Source of the DNA: Streptomyces sp. NRRL F-5122
GTDB lineage: Bacteria > Actinomycetota > Actinomycetes > Streptomycetales > Streptomycetaceae
DNA: 64,000 bases
NCBI RefSeq assembly: GCF_001507435.1
Contig: NZ_LMWH01000001.1
Location: 62,001 to 126,000 of the forward strand
Reading direction: 5' to 3'
The notes under the pieces are model-generated. The model did no database searches. It saw only the letters and a list, made by a program, of their open reading frames with translations, and was not told where the DNA came from. Position numbers and translations under genes: made by a program. The first letter of the stretch is position 1. The number at the start of each line of letters is the position of its first letter. Below, one piece after another: positions 25,217-35,138 of this stretch.

Positions 25217-26308
25217 TCACCCCTTGGTGCGCTCCGCCACCACGACCGGCAGCTCGGGCAGCGTGACCGCCACCCGCGCCCCGGCCGGGAAGTCGGCGGC
25301 CCGCCGGGTGGGCACGTCGGCCTTGACGTCGTACCCCTCGGGAAGTCGCACGGTGATGCGGGTGGTGGCCCCGAGGAAGGCTCCGGATGTCACCAGTCCG
25401 TCGCCCTGGGGATCCGGCGCCAGCTCCACCGCCTCCGGACGGACCAGCACGTCCACGCTCGCGCCCACGGGGGCGGCGCCGCCCGTCACCGGCACCCGGC
25501 TTCCCAGCGCCTCGGCGACCTCGGCCGCCGCCATCCGGCCCGGGATCCGGCTCACCGTTCCGACGAACTCGGCGACGAAGGCGGTGGCCGGGCGGGAGTA
25601 GAGCTCCGTGGGCGAGGAGCACTGCTCGACCCGGCCGGCACGCATCACGGCGACCCGGTCGGCCATCGACAGGGCCTCTTCCTGATCGTGCGTCACGAAC
25701 AGGGTGGTGATGCCCAGTTCCTGCTGCAGCCGGCGGATCTCCTCGCGCAGGGTGGTGCGCACCTTGGCGTCCAGCGCCGACAGCGGCTCGTCGAGGAGCA
25801 GCACCCGCGGGCGCAGTGCGAGCGCACGGGCCAGCGCGATGCGCTGCTGCTGACCGCCGGAGAGCTGGTGCGGGAAGCGCTCGCCCTTGTCGGCCAGGCC
25901 CACCAGGTCGAGCAGCTCCGCGGCCCTGGCGCGCCGCTGAGCGGTGCCTACCTTGCGCATACGCAGGCCGAAGGCCACGTTGTCGAGCGCGCTGAGGTGC
26001 GGGAAGAGGCTGTACGACTGGAAGACCATGCCGGCGTCGCGCCGGTGGGCCGGGACGTCCGTGACGTCCACGTCGTCGACCAGCACCTCACCGGAATCGG
26101 GGTGCTCGAACCCGGCGAGCATGCGCAGCGCGGTGGTCTTGCCGCAGCCGGACGGGCCGAGCAGGGCGAGGAGTTCGCCCGGCCGGACCGTCAGGTCGAG
26201 CCCGTCGAGGGCGACGGAGTTCCCGAACTGGCGTCGCAGGCCGCGGAATTCGACGGTGGCGGCGCCGGCCTTGGCTGTCTTCTCGTTCTCTGGGGCGGTG
26301 AGGGTCAT
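25217..26308 (-). CDS. ABC importer ATPase (iron/2-AEP/polyamine type)
   Basis: The 363-residue nucleotide-binding subunit has Walker A GPSGCGKTT (about 52-60), Q-loop VFQSYSLFPH, signature LSGGQQQRIALARAL, Walker B VLLLDEPLSALDA, switch histidine THDQEEAL, and a C-terminal TOBE domain from about 280 (VRPEAVELAP). It powers import together with the two permeases and lipoprotein encoded upstream in the same operon. The sequence is of the FbpC/PotA/PhnT class; the class does not define the solute. Confidence 0.92.
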   Translation of the reverse strand: MTLTAPENEKTAKAGAATVEFRGLRRQFGNSVALDGLDLTVRPGELLALLGPSGCGKTTALRMLAGFEHPDSGEVLVDDVDVTDVPAHRRDAGMVFQSYSLFPHLSALDNVAFGLRMRKVGTAQRRARAAELLDLVGLADKGERFPHQLSGGQQQRIALARALALRPRVLLLDEPLSALDAKVRTTLREEIRRLQQELGITTLFVTHDQEEALSMADRVAVMRAGRVEQCSSPTELYSRPATAFVAEFVGTVSRIPGRMAAAEVAEALGSRVPVTGGAAPVGASVDVLVRPEAVELAPDPQGDGLVTSGAFLGATTRITVRLPEGYDVKADVPTRRAADFPAGARVAVTLPELPVVVAERTKG

Positions 26309-26321
26309 GGCGGTGTCATCC

Positions 26322-27155
26322 CTAAGGGGCGGTACGGGAAGGGGTGCGGCGCCCGCCGACGGCGGCGAGGGCGAGCAGCAGCACCCAGGTCACGAGCAGG
26401 CTGAGCACGGAGACGGCGACGGACATCTGGGCCTGGGCGCCGGAGATGTCCACGATCCACACCGCGAAGGGCTGGTAGCCCAGCAGGTGGGAGACGGTGA
26501 ACTCACCGAGCACCAGCGCGAGGGTCAGGAACGAGGCGTTCAGCAGGGCCCCGCGCAGGTTCGGCAGCACGGCTCGCACCAGTGCCTGCGGCCAGCTCGC
26601 GCCACAGCTGCGGGCGGCCTCGACGAGGGTACGCACGTCGACGGCCCGCAGTCCGGCGTCCAGCGCCTGGTAGACGAACGGCAGCGCCATCACGACGTAT
26701 GCGAGGACGAGGACGAACGGGTAGTTCTCGTTCTGGATCGCCACGATCGTCTGGAAGAGCGGGGTGCGCGAGAGGTACTCGGGCCCCCACTTCAGCACCG
26801 TGCTGATCCCGGCGACGAACGCGATGGGCGGCACGACGAGCGGCAGCGAGCAGACGACCGCGACGACGGACCGCAGCTTCGACGCGCCGAGCCGCAGCGC
26901 GACCATGGCGGGGACCATCAGCAGCAGGACCAGGACGATGGTGGTCACCGCCAGCTCCAGGGAGAGCAGCAGGCTGTCGGTGAAGCCCTCGGTGCCGAGG
27001 ATCTGGCTGTAGGCGCCGAACGTGACATGGTCGCCCGAGTCGACCGAGAAGACCACGGACGCGGCCAGCGGGACGAGGAAGTACACCGCGGCCGCGGCCA
27101 GGACGAGACCTCGCCCGGGCCGGACGCGCGTGCGGGAGAAGGTCAGGCGAGCCAT
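26322..27155 (-). CDS. ABC importer permease 2
   Basis: A 277-residue BPD-type inner-membrane subunit with six helices. The EAA loop that docks on the ATPase reads VEAARSCGASWPQALVRAVLP near residue 170-190. The ATG at 27155 was chosen because the following MARLTFSRTR and first helix are family-like and GGAG lies 6 nt upstream; it overlaps the end of the first permease gene by 13 bp. It forms the transmembrane heterodimer with that permease. Confidence 0.9.
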   Translation of the reverse strand: MARLTFSRTRVRPGRGLVLAAAAVYFLVPLAASVVFSVDSGDHVTFGAYSQILGTEGFTDSLLLSLELAVTTIVLVLLLMVPAMVALRLGASKLRSVVAVVCSLPLVVPPIAFVAGISTVLKWGPEYLSRTPLFQTIVAIQNENYPFVLVLAYVVMALPFVYQALDAGLRAVDVRTLVEAARSCGASWPQALVRAVLPNLRGALLNASFLTLALVLGEFTVSHLLGYQPFAVWIVDISGAQAQMSVAVSVLSLLVTWVLLLALAAVGGRRTPSRTAP

Positions 27156-28039
27156 CGCGAGCTCCGTCGTTGCAGGGGCAGGTACACGGCCATCACCAGA
27201 CCCGCGACCACGACCATGTCGAGGCTGAGGGCCAGTGCCACGTTCTCCTGTCCGACGAGAACGTTTCCGGAGAGGGCGTCGGCGATCTGCAGCGTGACCA
27301 GCGGGACGGTGCTGCCGACCATCGCGGCCGCGGTGGCGTACGCGGCGAACGCGCTGCCGAAGAGCAGCACGAAACCGCCGAGCAGAGACGGAGTGAGCAC
27401 CGGCAGCGCGACGTGACGCCAGTACTGTCCGTGGGTGGCGCCGTTGTTCTGCGCGGCCTCCCGCCACTGGGCGCGCAGCCCCTCGAGTGCCGGCGTGATG
27501 GTGAGGACCATCAGCGGTACGAGGAAGTACAGGTAGACCAAGGTCAGACCCCAGAAGCTGTACAGGTCGAAGCCCGCGTCCTTCAGACCCAGGCGCCCGG
27601 TGAGGACGCCGGAGTTGCCGAGGGTGGCGACGAAGGCGAAGGCCAGCGGCACACCGCCGAAGTTGGCGAGCACGCCCGAGGCCGTCAGCACCGCCTCACG
27701 CAGGAAACGGAAGCGCGAGGTCACCACTGCCTGGGCGAGAAGCAACCCGAACAGCGTGGCGATGGCGGCGGACACGGCGGACAGCTTCACACTGCCGAGC
27801 AGGGCCGTCAGATACGCGCCCTGCAAGGAGCTGCTCAGGTTCTCGCCACTGTACGAAGTGGCGCCCGTCGCCTGGTCCTTGACGGTGAAGGCGCCGTTCA
27901 GCATGGCCAGGGCGGGCAGCCCGAAGGTGATCGCGGTGAAGGCCAGCAGCGGAACGACCGCGAGCCAGCCGGGGGCGCGGCGCCGTCGCTTCGCCGAAGC
28001 GACGGGCGCCACGTCCACGCGCGGGAGGGCGGTGGTCAT
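27143..28039 (-). CDS. ABC importer permease 1
   Basis: A 298-residue BPD-type permease with a basic cytoplasmic start (KRRRRAPGW) and six membrane helices. Its EAA-like loop is REAAQNNGATHGQYWRHVALP near residue 205-225. It overlaps the stop of the solute-binding protein gene (ATGA at 28036-28039) and the start of permease 2, so the operon is tightly coupled. The conserved LYSFWGLTLVYLYFLVPLMV stretch is typical of the Fe3+/2-aminoethylphosphonate/putrescine subfamily. Confidence 0.9.
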   Translation of the reverse strand: MTTALPRVDVAPVASAKRRRRAPGWLAVVPLLAFTAITFGLPALAMLNGAFTVKDQATGATSYSGENLSSSLQGAYLTALLGSVKLSAVSAAIATLFGLLLAQAVVTSRFRFLREAVLTASGVLANFGGVPLAFAFVATLGNSGVLTGRLGLKDAGFDLYSFWGLTLVYLYFLVPLMVLTITPALEGLRAQWREAAQNNGATHGQYWRHVALPVLTPSLLGGFVLLFGSAFAAYATAAAMVGSTVPLVTLQIADALSGNVLVGQENVALALSLDMVVVAGLVMAVYLPLQRRSSRWLA

Positions 28040-29187
28040 CCGGAGACGGCCTTACCCCAGCCCTGCGCGATGACCGTCTTGGCCTTGTTCTGCTGGTCCT
28101 CGGACGGGAAGGAAGGCGTGCCAGTGACCGCGGGCAGCTTGGCCGCGGCGTCCTTGTCCAGCGTGCCGGCCTTGTCCATCGCGGTCATGAGGGCCGGACG
28201 GGCGTAGCCCTTGAGCCAGAGGTTCTGGCCCTCGGTGCTGTAGAGGTACTCCTGCCACAGGCGGGCGGCCGCCGGGTGCGGGGCGTCCTTGTTGATGGCC
28301 TGCGAGTAGTACTGGGCGTACTGGCCGTCGCTCGGGACGGAGACCTTCCAGTCCAGGCCCTTGGACTTGAACTCGTCGGCGTAGCCGGCGTTCAGGTAGT
28401 CCCAGTCGATGCTGATCGGGGTCTCGCCCTTCTCGACGGTGGCCGGGGTGGACTCGACGGGGGTGTAGTTGCCGTTCTTCTTCAGCTTGGCGAAGAAGTC
28501 GAGGCCCGCCTGGACGTCGTCGAAGGAGCCGCCGTTCGCGAGCGCGGCCGCGTAGACACCGCCGAAGGCCGAACCGGACTTGGTGGGGTTGCCGTTGAGC
28601 GCCACCTGGCCCTTGTACTGCGGCTTCAGCAGGTCGGCGAAGGTGGTCGGGCAGGTCTTGACCCGCTTGGCGTCGCAGCCGATGGAGACGTAGCCGCCGT
28701 AGTCGTTGTACCAGCGGGCCTGCGGGTCCCTCTGCGCGGAGGGGATGTCACCGAAGGAGGTGACCTTGTACGGCGCGAGCAGCCCCTGCTGGGCGGCGCT
28801 CAGGGCGAAGGAGCTGCCGAGGTCGAGGACGTCGGGCGCGCGGTCCTGGCCCTTGCGCGTGGTGACGGCGTTGATCTCGTCCTGGCTGCTGGCGTCCGGG
28901 CTCTCGTCCTCGATCTTGATGCCGTACTTCTTCTGGAAGCCGTCGATGAGGGCGCCGTAGTTGGCCCAGTCGCGAGGCAGCGCGATGGCGTGCAGCGTGC
29001 CTTCCTTCTTGGCCGCCGCGACCAGGGCGTCCATGCCACCCATGTCGGCGGCGGAGGTGGCGGTCGCGGCGCTCTTGCCGTCGGTGGTGGTCGATGCGTT
29101 GTCGGTCGCGGCGCCGCAGGCGCTCAGGGCGAGCGCGGCAACAACGGCGAGGCTGCCGCTGAGGACGGTGGTTCTCGACAGGGACAC
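28036..29187 (-). CDS. ABC importer solute-binding lipoprotein
   Basis: The 383-residue lipoprotein has a type II signal peptide ending in lipobox LSAC (Cys24). After a Ser/Thr-rich tether it has a type II periplasmic-binding fold of the Fe3+/AfuA/PhnS group (GTLHAIALPRDWANYGALID, DVLDLGSSFALSAAQQGLL, ISIDWDYLNAGYADEF). No tyrosine pair typical of ferric-binding proteins stands out, so iron is not the obvious solute. The GTG at 29187 has GGAG 5 nt upstream. It is first in the operon and divergent from a GntR regulator gene. Confidence 0.9.
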   Translation of the reverse strand: MSLSRTTVLSGSLAVVAALALSACGAATDNASTTTDGKSAATATSAADMGGMDALVAAAKKEGTLHAIALPRDWANYGALIDGFQKKYGIKIEDESPDASSQDEINAVTTRKGQDRAPDVLDLGSSFALSAAQQGLLAPYKVTSFGDIPSAQRDPQARWYNDYGGYVSIGCDAKRVKTCPTTFADLLKPQYKGQVALNGNPTKSGSAFGGVYAAALANGGSFDDVQAGLDFFAKLKKNGNYTPVESTPATVEKGETPISIDWDYLNAGYADEFKSKGLDWKVSVPSDGQYAQYYSQAINKDAPHPAAARLWQEYLYSTEGQNLWLKGYARPALMTAMDKAGTLDKDAAAKLPAVTGTPSFPSEDQQNKAKTVIAQGWGKAVSG

Positions 29188-29221
29188 TGGTTCTCCAGGG
29201 GAGGCACGAGGAGTACGGAGC

Positions 29222-29237
29222 ACTTGTCTGAACAAGT
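29222..29237. promoter_or_regulatory. GntR-type operator before the ABC operon
   Basis: ACTTGTCTGAACAAGT has perfect 6-bp arms around CTGA, 35 bp upstream of the lipoprotein start. It has the spacing of HutC/GntR-family operators and lies between the importer and its divergent GntR gene. Confidence 0.6.
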
Positions 29238-29358
29238 TGGCCCCAGTACGCCCGGCGCCGATGTCCTGTCAGTGAACAGAGGCGAAACCCTGAACCTTTG
29301 TTGCCTGCACATTCGCGACCGGAGTAGATCACGCTCAGGTCTCGTTTAGTCTGTTCGA

Positions 29359-29370
29359 GCTGTGCACAGC
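29359..29370. promoter_or_regulatory. Second palindrome at the GntR promoter
   Basis: GCTGTGCACAGC is a perfect 12-bp palindrome ending 20 bp before the GntR start codon. It could be an autoregulatory site, though its sequence differs from the first operator. Confidence 0.4.
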
Positions 29371-29390
29371 AGTCGACCAAGAGGGGAAGC

Positions 29391-30131
29391 ATGACGGCCC
29401 GACATGAGGAGATCGCGGACGAATTGCGTCGCGCGATCGACCGCGAGGAGTACACCGTCGGCAGTCTGCTGCCCACGGAGACCGACCTCGCGGCCCACTA
29501 CGGCGTCTCCCGCGGCACGGTCCGCCAGGCCGTCGCGGCCCTCACCGCCGAGGGACTCATCGGGTCACGGCAGGGTGCCCGCCGGGTGGTCCTGGCCAGC
29601 CGGCGCAGCCAGAGCTTCGCGGAGCTGCGCAGCTTCGCCGAGTGGGCGCGGGCGATGGGCCGGGAGGCCACCGGGCGCGTCGTGGCGCAGACCTACCGTC
29701 CGGCGACCAAGGAGGACGCCGTACGCCTCCACCTGCCCGAGCAGAACCCGGTACTGCACGTTCTGCGCGTACGCGGACTGGACGGGGAGCCCGTGCTGCT
29801 GGAGCGGACCGTGTACGCGGACTGGATCTCCCCGGCGGTCGAGGCCATAGAGCCCGACTGCCCCTCCGTCACCCAGCGGCTCTTCGAGGACCGGGGCCTG
29901 GTCTTCGCGTACGGCGAGCACGTCATCGACGCGGTCGCGGCGGGGGCCCAGGACGCCGAACTGCTCGGCATCCGGCGCACCAGCCCGCTGCTGCGGGTCC
30001 GCCGCGTCACGACAACCCGCGAAGGGCGCCCGGTGGAGTGGTCGGACGACCGCTACCGCTCGGACGCCGTGAGCTTCAGCGTGCACAACTCGATAGGAAA
30101 CAACGCGCTGGCCCGCAAGACGGCCGAGTGA
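29391..30131 (+). CDS. GntR-family (HutC/UTRA) transcriptional regulator
   Basis: The 246-residue regulator has an N-terminal winged helix (about 5-70, LPTETDLAAHYGVSRGTVRQAV) and a C-terminal UTRA ligand-binding domain (about 85-240, ERTVYADWISPAV and ...RPVEWSDDRYRSD). UTRA regulators such as PhnF, HutC and NagR sense small metabolites, often phosphorylated ones. It is divergent from the ABC importer and is its probable local regulator. AGAGGGG precedes the ATG. Confidence 0.9.
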   Translation: MTARHEEIADELRRAIDREEYTVGSLLPTETDLAAHYGVSRGTVRQAVAALTAEGLIGSRQGARRVVLASRRSQSFAELRSFAEWARAMGREATGRVVAQTYRPATKEDAVRLHLPEQNPVLHVLRVRGLDGEPVLLERTVYADWISPAVEAIEPDCPSVTQRLFEDRGLVFAYGEHVIDAVAAGAQDAELLGIRRTSPLLRVRRVTTTREGRPVEWSDDRYRSDAVSFSVHNSIGNNALARKTAE

Positions 30132-30152
30132 CCCGGCCGCGCCCCCGGGGTG

Positions 30153-30605
30153 TCAGGTGGGCGAGCCCGAGGAGAACCGGCGCAGCAACGGCGAGAGGAC
30201 GAGCACCGATTTGGTGCGCTCCACGAAGGGTTCCCCGGCGATCCGCTCCAGCACGCGCTCGAAGTGGCGCATGTCGGCGGCGAAGACCTGGGCGATCGCG
30301 TCGGCCTCACCGGTGACGGTGGAGGCGGCCACGACCTCCTGGTAGCGCTCCAGACCCCGCCGGATGGTCCCCGGTGAGGTGTTGCGCCGGCAGTAGAGCT
30401 CGACGAACCCCTCCGTCTCCCAGCCGAGCGCCCTCGGGTCCACCCGGACGGTGAACCCGGTGATGGCGCCGGTCGCGCGCAGTCTGTCCACGCGCCGCTT
30501 GACGGCGGGCGCGGACAGGCCGACGAGCTGGCCGATGTCCGCGTAGGAGCGGCGGGCGTCCTCGGCCAGGGCGTGGACGATGCGTTCGTCGAGGTCGTTC
30601 AGCAA
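30153..30605 (-). CDS. Lrp/AsnC-family regulator
   Basis: At 150 residues it has an N-terminal helix-turn-helix (about 5-60, YADIGQLVGLSAPAVKRRVDRL) and a C-terminal RAM/ACT-like domain (about 70-140, VVAASTVTGEADAIAQVFA). It is a single-domain feast/famine regulator that normally responds to an amino acid. It is convergent with the GntR gene and separated from guaB1 by 452 bp; its target is not evident, although the nearby lysine-catabolic davAB has no regulator of its own. Confidence 0.9.
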   Translation of the reverse strand: MLNDLDERIVHALAEDARRSYADIGQLVGLSAPAVKRRVDRLRATGAITGFTVRVDPRALGWETEGFVELYCRRNTSPGTIRRGLERYQEVVAASTVTGEADAIAQVFAADMRHFERVLERIAGEPFVERTKSVLVLSPLLRRFSSGSPT

Positions 30606-31057
30606 GGCGGGTGGTTCACTTCTCTGCGGTGAGTGCGGTCGGCGCGGGCTCCACGGCGGCCGGCCGGGAACGGCGGTGGCCCTACAGGAAGTAGAACACG
30701 AGCCCGAGGGCCGTCCGGCACCCGAAGCGCACCGAGGTGACGGTCGCGGGGCACCTCGTCAACACGCGGAGGCGAAACCCGGCCGCGTGCGGCACCACGA
30801 CAGCGGAACCGTGACGCCCGGGCCGGCGGTTCGCCCCGGTCCGGCGCCCGTGCGGTCGCCCGCGCCCCGGCCTCGTCCGCCGCGCCGAAGCCGTGGGCCG
30901 CCACCTGGGCGTCGGTCCACCGGCAGCCGGCCGCTCGGGGCCGCCTGCCCCTCGGACCACGTGCGGCACGCACGGCACCCCGCGGCGGCTCCCGCGGGGA
31001 AAGGGCCCCTGACGCCCCGGCGATGGGACAACAGGGGCCGGGCGAAAGCGAGTTGTC
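30606..31057. other. 452-bp region without a confident gene
   Basis: It contains the guaB1 terminator at 31004-31039 and the Lrp promoter near the left end. One minus-strand short ORF (GTG at 30765 to TAG at 30682) ends with the hydrophobic, aromatic string TALGLVFYFL, 76 bp before the Lrp start, but lacks a ribosome-binding site. Other frames are Arg/Pro-rich noise. Confidence 0.5.
31004..31039 (-). terminator. Inverted repeat downstream of guaB1
   Basis: GGCCCCTG and CAGGGGCC arms, 8 bp, with a 20-nt loop that is itself GC-rich, about 20 bp after the guaB1 stop. Confidence 0.5.
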
Positions 31058-32542
<1,485 letters not shown>

Positions 32543-32607
32543 TCAGTCAGGGGGATGAGCACGTACTTCATTGTCCCATGTCGATGGGTATGCGGTCGTT
32601 GGACAGA

Positions 32608-32961
32608 TCATCCAGGCAGGTCGAGTGGCCCTTCGTGAGATCCTCCAAGGGCGAGGGCGACGGTCAGCCCGGGCGTCCGCCGCTCCACCGTGGAGAACAC
32701 CTCCAGGGCGACGTCCCACTCCTCGGGCCGTGCCGTCGCGTAGCGCCGCCACCCTTGTACGACGAGGAGCAGCCCCCTGCCGACGGCGGCCGTCGGCCAG
32801 ACGGTGCGATCGGTGAGCGAGTCGGCGAGCGCGTCCCAGTTCCGGCCGAACCAGTCGGGCAGGCCGAGGGCCCCGGCGATCCTCTCCATGAACGCTGCCT
32901 TGTCGTCCACTGTGTCGAGATCCAGCGTGACCACGAGCCGGTCCGCCAGGTCGTGGGTCAT
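32608..32961 (-). CDS. Barstar-family protein
   Basis: The 117-residue protein matches the ribonuclease inhibitor barstar: LDLDTVDDKAAFMERIAGALGLP for the first strand and helix, then WFGRNWDALADSLTD, the helix whose acidic residues plug the barnase active site, and the third strand LLLVVQG. No secreted ribonuclease gene adjoins it. It may protect against the strain's own or a neighbour's toxin encoded elsewhere. ATG 32961 is preferred over an upstream ATG. Confidence 0.85.
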   Translation of the reverse strand: MTHDLADRLVVTLDLDTVDDKAAFMERIAGALGLPDWFGRNWDALADSLTDRTVWPTAAVGRGLLLVVQGWRRYATARPEEWDVALEVFSTVERRTPGLTVALALGGSHEGPLDLPG

Positions 32962-33180
32962 TCCGGTACCGCCCTGGTCGAGTTGTGGTGTTCGTCGATA
33001 CGGCAGCCGTGCGGGCACGGAGCATCATCGTGGCACGGACATGCCAGACTCGGGGCACTGGGATCCGAGGCGGCACGTCCGCCGGCGCCCGACCCGTCCG
33101 GCCACCGCACCACCGGCGTCTCGCAACGCCGGCACGGCCCCTCGGCCCGCCGCCGGGGTCACGACCCCGGCGTCCGGTCG

Positions 33181-34233
33181 TCAGGGCCCGTCGGGGTCCG
33201 ACCGGTTCAGCGCCGGCTTCGGCGTCGGTCCCGCCGCCATGAGGTAGTCCGCCGCCGACGTGTCCGTCACCAGACTGGTGACGAGCCCGGACCGCAGCAC
33301 CGCGTCGATCGCCGCCGCCTTTCGCTGTCCACCGGCGATCGCGACCACCTCGGGGATACGGCGCAACTGGTCCGCCTTGACGGTGATGCACCGTTCTCCG
33401 AGATCGCGCCCGACCCGGCGGCCGTCGGCGTCGAAGAGATGGGCGGACATCTCGGCGGCGACACCGAGGGACGCGTAGTGCGCGCGTTCCTCGTCGCTCA
33501 GCATGTCGTGCACCGTCGAGATGCCCGGCTCCCAGGAGCCGATGGAGACACAGGCGACCGTGACCTTGTCGAAGTACTCGAAGGCCCGGGCGATCCCCGT
33601 CTGGTTGCGCAGCGCCGCTGCGGTCGCGGCGTCCGGCAGCAGCATCGGCGCGTAGATGGGGTGGGCGTCACCGCCCGAGACCTGCGCGGCACGACGCACG
33701 GCCTCCACCGAACCGCGCTCGGCGGTTCCGGCGTCGTACACGCCCGTCAACTGCACCACCGTGCACGGCGGCAGCCGGTCCAGCGCGGCCGCCATGTGGA
33801 TGGTGGAGCGGCCCCAGGCAAGACCCAGGACATCGCCCTCGGTCACCAGTTCGCCGAGCAGGTCGGCGGCCACCTCACCGAGGTTCTCGGGGTCGGGCGA
33901 CTCCTCGGCCTCGGCCGGGGACTCGACCACGACGGCATGCCTGAGGCCGTACCGGGCGCGCAGCGCGTCGGAGCGCTCGGCGTCCAGCTCGGCCGGAACT
34001 CTGATCTCGATCCGCACGAGATCCCGTTCGAGGGCGGTCTCCAGAACCCGGGCCACCTTGAAGCGGCTGACGCCGAACTCCTCCGCGATCTGGATCTTGG
34101 ACTTGCCCTCGAGATAGAAGCGACGGGCCATGGCCGCCGCCTGCACCAGCTCAGCGGGTCCCATCCGCATGGCTGACCGGCCCGCCGACATACCCGACAC
34201 GGCCATCTCCTCACTGCTGTTCACACTCTGCAT
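33181..34233 (-). CDS. SorC/DeoR-type sugar-binding transcriptional regulator
   Basis: The 350-residue protein has a helix-turn-helix near residues 35-75 (YLEGKSKIQIAEEFGVSRFKVARVLE) and a large C-terminal sugar-phosphate-binding domain (about 90-340) with LGLAWGRSTIHMAAAL and CVSIGSWEPG. SorC regulators bind phosphorylated sugars and resemble sugar isomerases. It lies 69 bp downstream of rpe in the same direction, so a pentose-phosphate effector would make sense, but this is inference. Confidence 0.88.
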   Translation of the reverse strand: MQSVNSSEEMAVSGMSAGRSAMRMGPAELVQAAAMARRFYLEGKSKIQIAEEFGVSRFKVARVLETALERDLVRIEIRVPAELDAERSDALRARYGLRHAVVVESPAEAEESPDPENLGEVAADLLGELVTEGDVLGLAWGRSTIHMAAALDRLPPCTVVQLTGVYDAGTAERGSVEAVRRAAQVSGGDAHPIYAPMLLPDAATAAALRNQTGIARAFEYFDKVTVACVSIGSWEPGISTVHDMLSDEERAHYASLGVAAEMSAHLFDADGRRVGRDLGERCITVKADQLRRIPEVVAIAGGQRKAAAIDAVLRSGLVTSLVTDTSAADYLMAAGPTPKPALNRSDPDGP

Positions 34234-34302
34234 TCGCCGTTCATCCTTGCAGATCCGGCGTACTTGATCAGCCGGGACGGTCGGCGTTCAGGTTCCGTTG
34301 TC

Positions 34303-34989
34303 TCAGTCGTCGCACGCCCAGGACGCACGGGCGGTCGCCCGCTCCGCCTGGGTGCGCAATGCACGTACCGCGGCGGCCGGGTCGGACGCCCCGTACACGG
34401 CCGAACCGGCCACGAAGACGTCCGCTCCGGCCTCCGCGCACTGTTCGACGGTGGAGGCCGAGACACCGCCGTCGACCTGCAGCCAGAGCTCGAGGCCGTG
34501 CTTGCTGATGAGCTCTCGGGTGCGGCGGATCTTCGGCAGCATGATGTCCAGGAACGCCTGCCCGCCGAAACCCGGCTCGACCGTCATGATCAGCAACATG
34601 TCCAGCTCGGGCAGCAGATCCTCGTACGGCTCGATCGGGGTCGCGGGCTTGAGGGCCATGGAGGCCCGGGCGCCCTTGGCCCTGATCTCGCGGGCGAGCC
34701 GCACGGGAGCCGCGGCCGCTTCGACATGGAAGGTGACCGAACCGGCCCCCGCTTCGACGTACTGAGGCGCCCAGCGATCGGCGTCCTCGATCATCAGGTG
34801 GCAGTCCAGCGGTGTGTCCGTCGCCCGCGCCAGGGCCTCCACGATCGGCGCGCCGAGCGTGAGGTTGGGGACGAAGTGGTTGTCCATCACGTCGACGTGG
34901 AGCCAGTCGGCCCCTTCCACGGCCTTCGCCTCCTCAGCGAGGCGGGCGAAGTCGGCGGACAGGATGCTGGGGTTGATCTGCACGGCCAT
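34303..34989 (-). CDS. rpe: Ribulose-phosphate 3-epimerase
   Basis: Rpe interconverts ribulose-5-phosphate and xylulose-5-phosphate in the pentose phosphate pathway. At 228 residues the TIM barrel has all the landmarks: [27 protein letters not shown] with the metal ligands, [22 protein letters not shown] and [11 protein letters not shown]. The ATG at 34989 begins the family-typical [10 protein letters not shown]. It is followed by the SorC-type regulator gene. Confidence 0.96.
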   Translation of the reverse strand: MAVQINPSILSADFARLAEEAKAVEGADWLHVDVMDNHFVPNLTLGAPIVEALARATDTPLDCHLMIEDADRWAPQYVEAGAGSVTFHVEAAAAPVRLAREIRAKGARASMALKPATPIEPYEDLLPELDMLLIMTVEPGFGGQAFLDIMLPKIRRTRELISKHGLELWLQVDGGVSASTVEQCAEAGADVFVAGSAVYGASDPAAAVRALRTQAERATARASWACDD

Positions 34990-35138
34990 GACCCAAGCCT
35001 GCCATGTCCGGCGCCGCTTGTTGCGGCCGGTCCGCCTGGCGGACCTCCGGCCCCGAGGACACTCGACCGGACCGCGCCGGCCCGAGTGAGCCGGGAGCGG
35101 CACGGGACATCGGGCGGGCCTCGCGCGGCGAAGGCAGC

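Noticed and set aside
28036..29187. Ferric-iron transporter assignment
   Set aside because: The binding-protein class includes iron binders, but no convincing adjacent tyrosine pair is visible and the neighbouring fusion hydrolase points to a phosphorylated solute.
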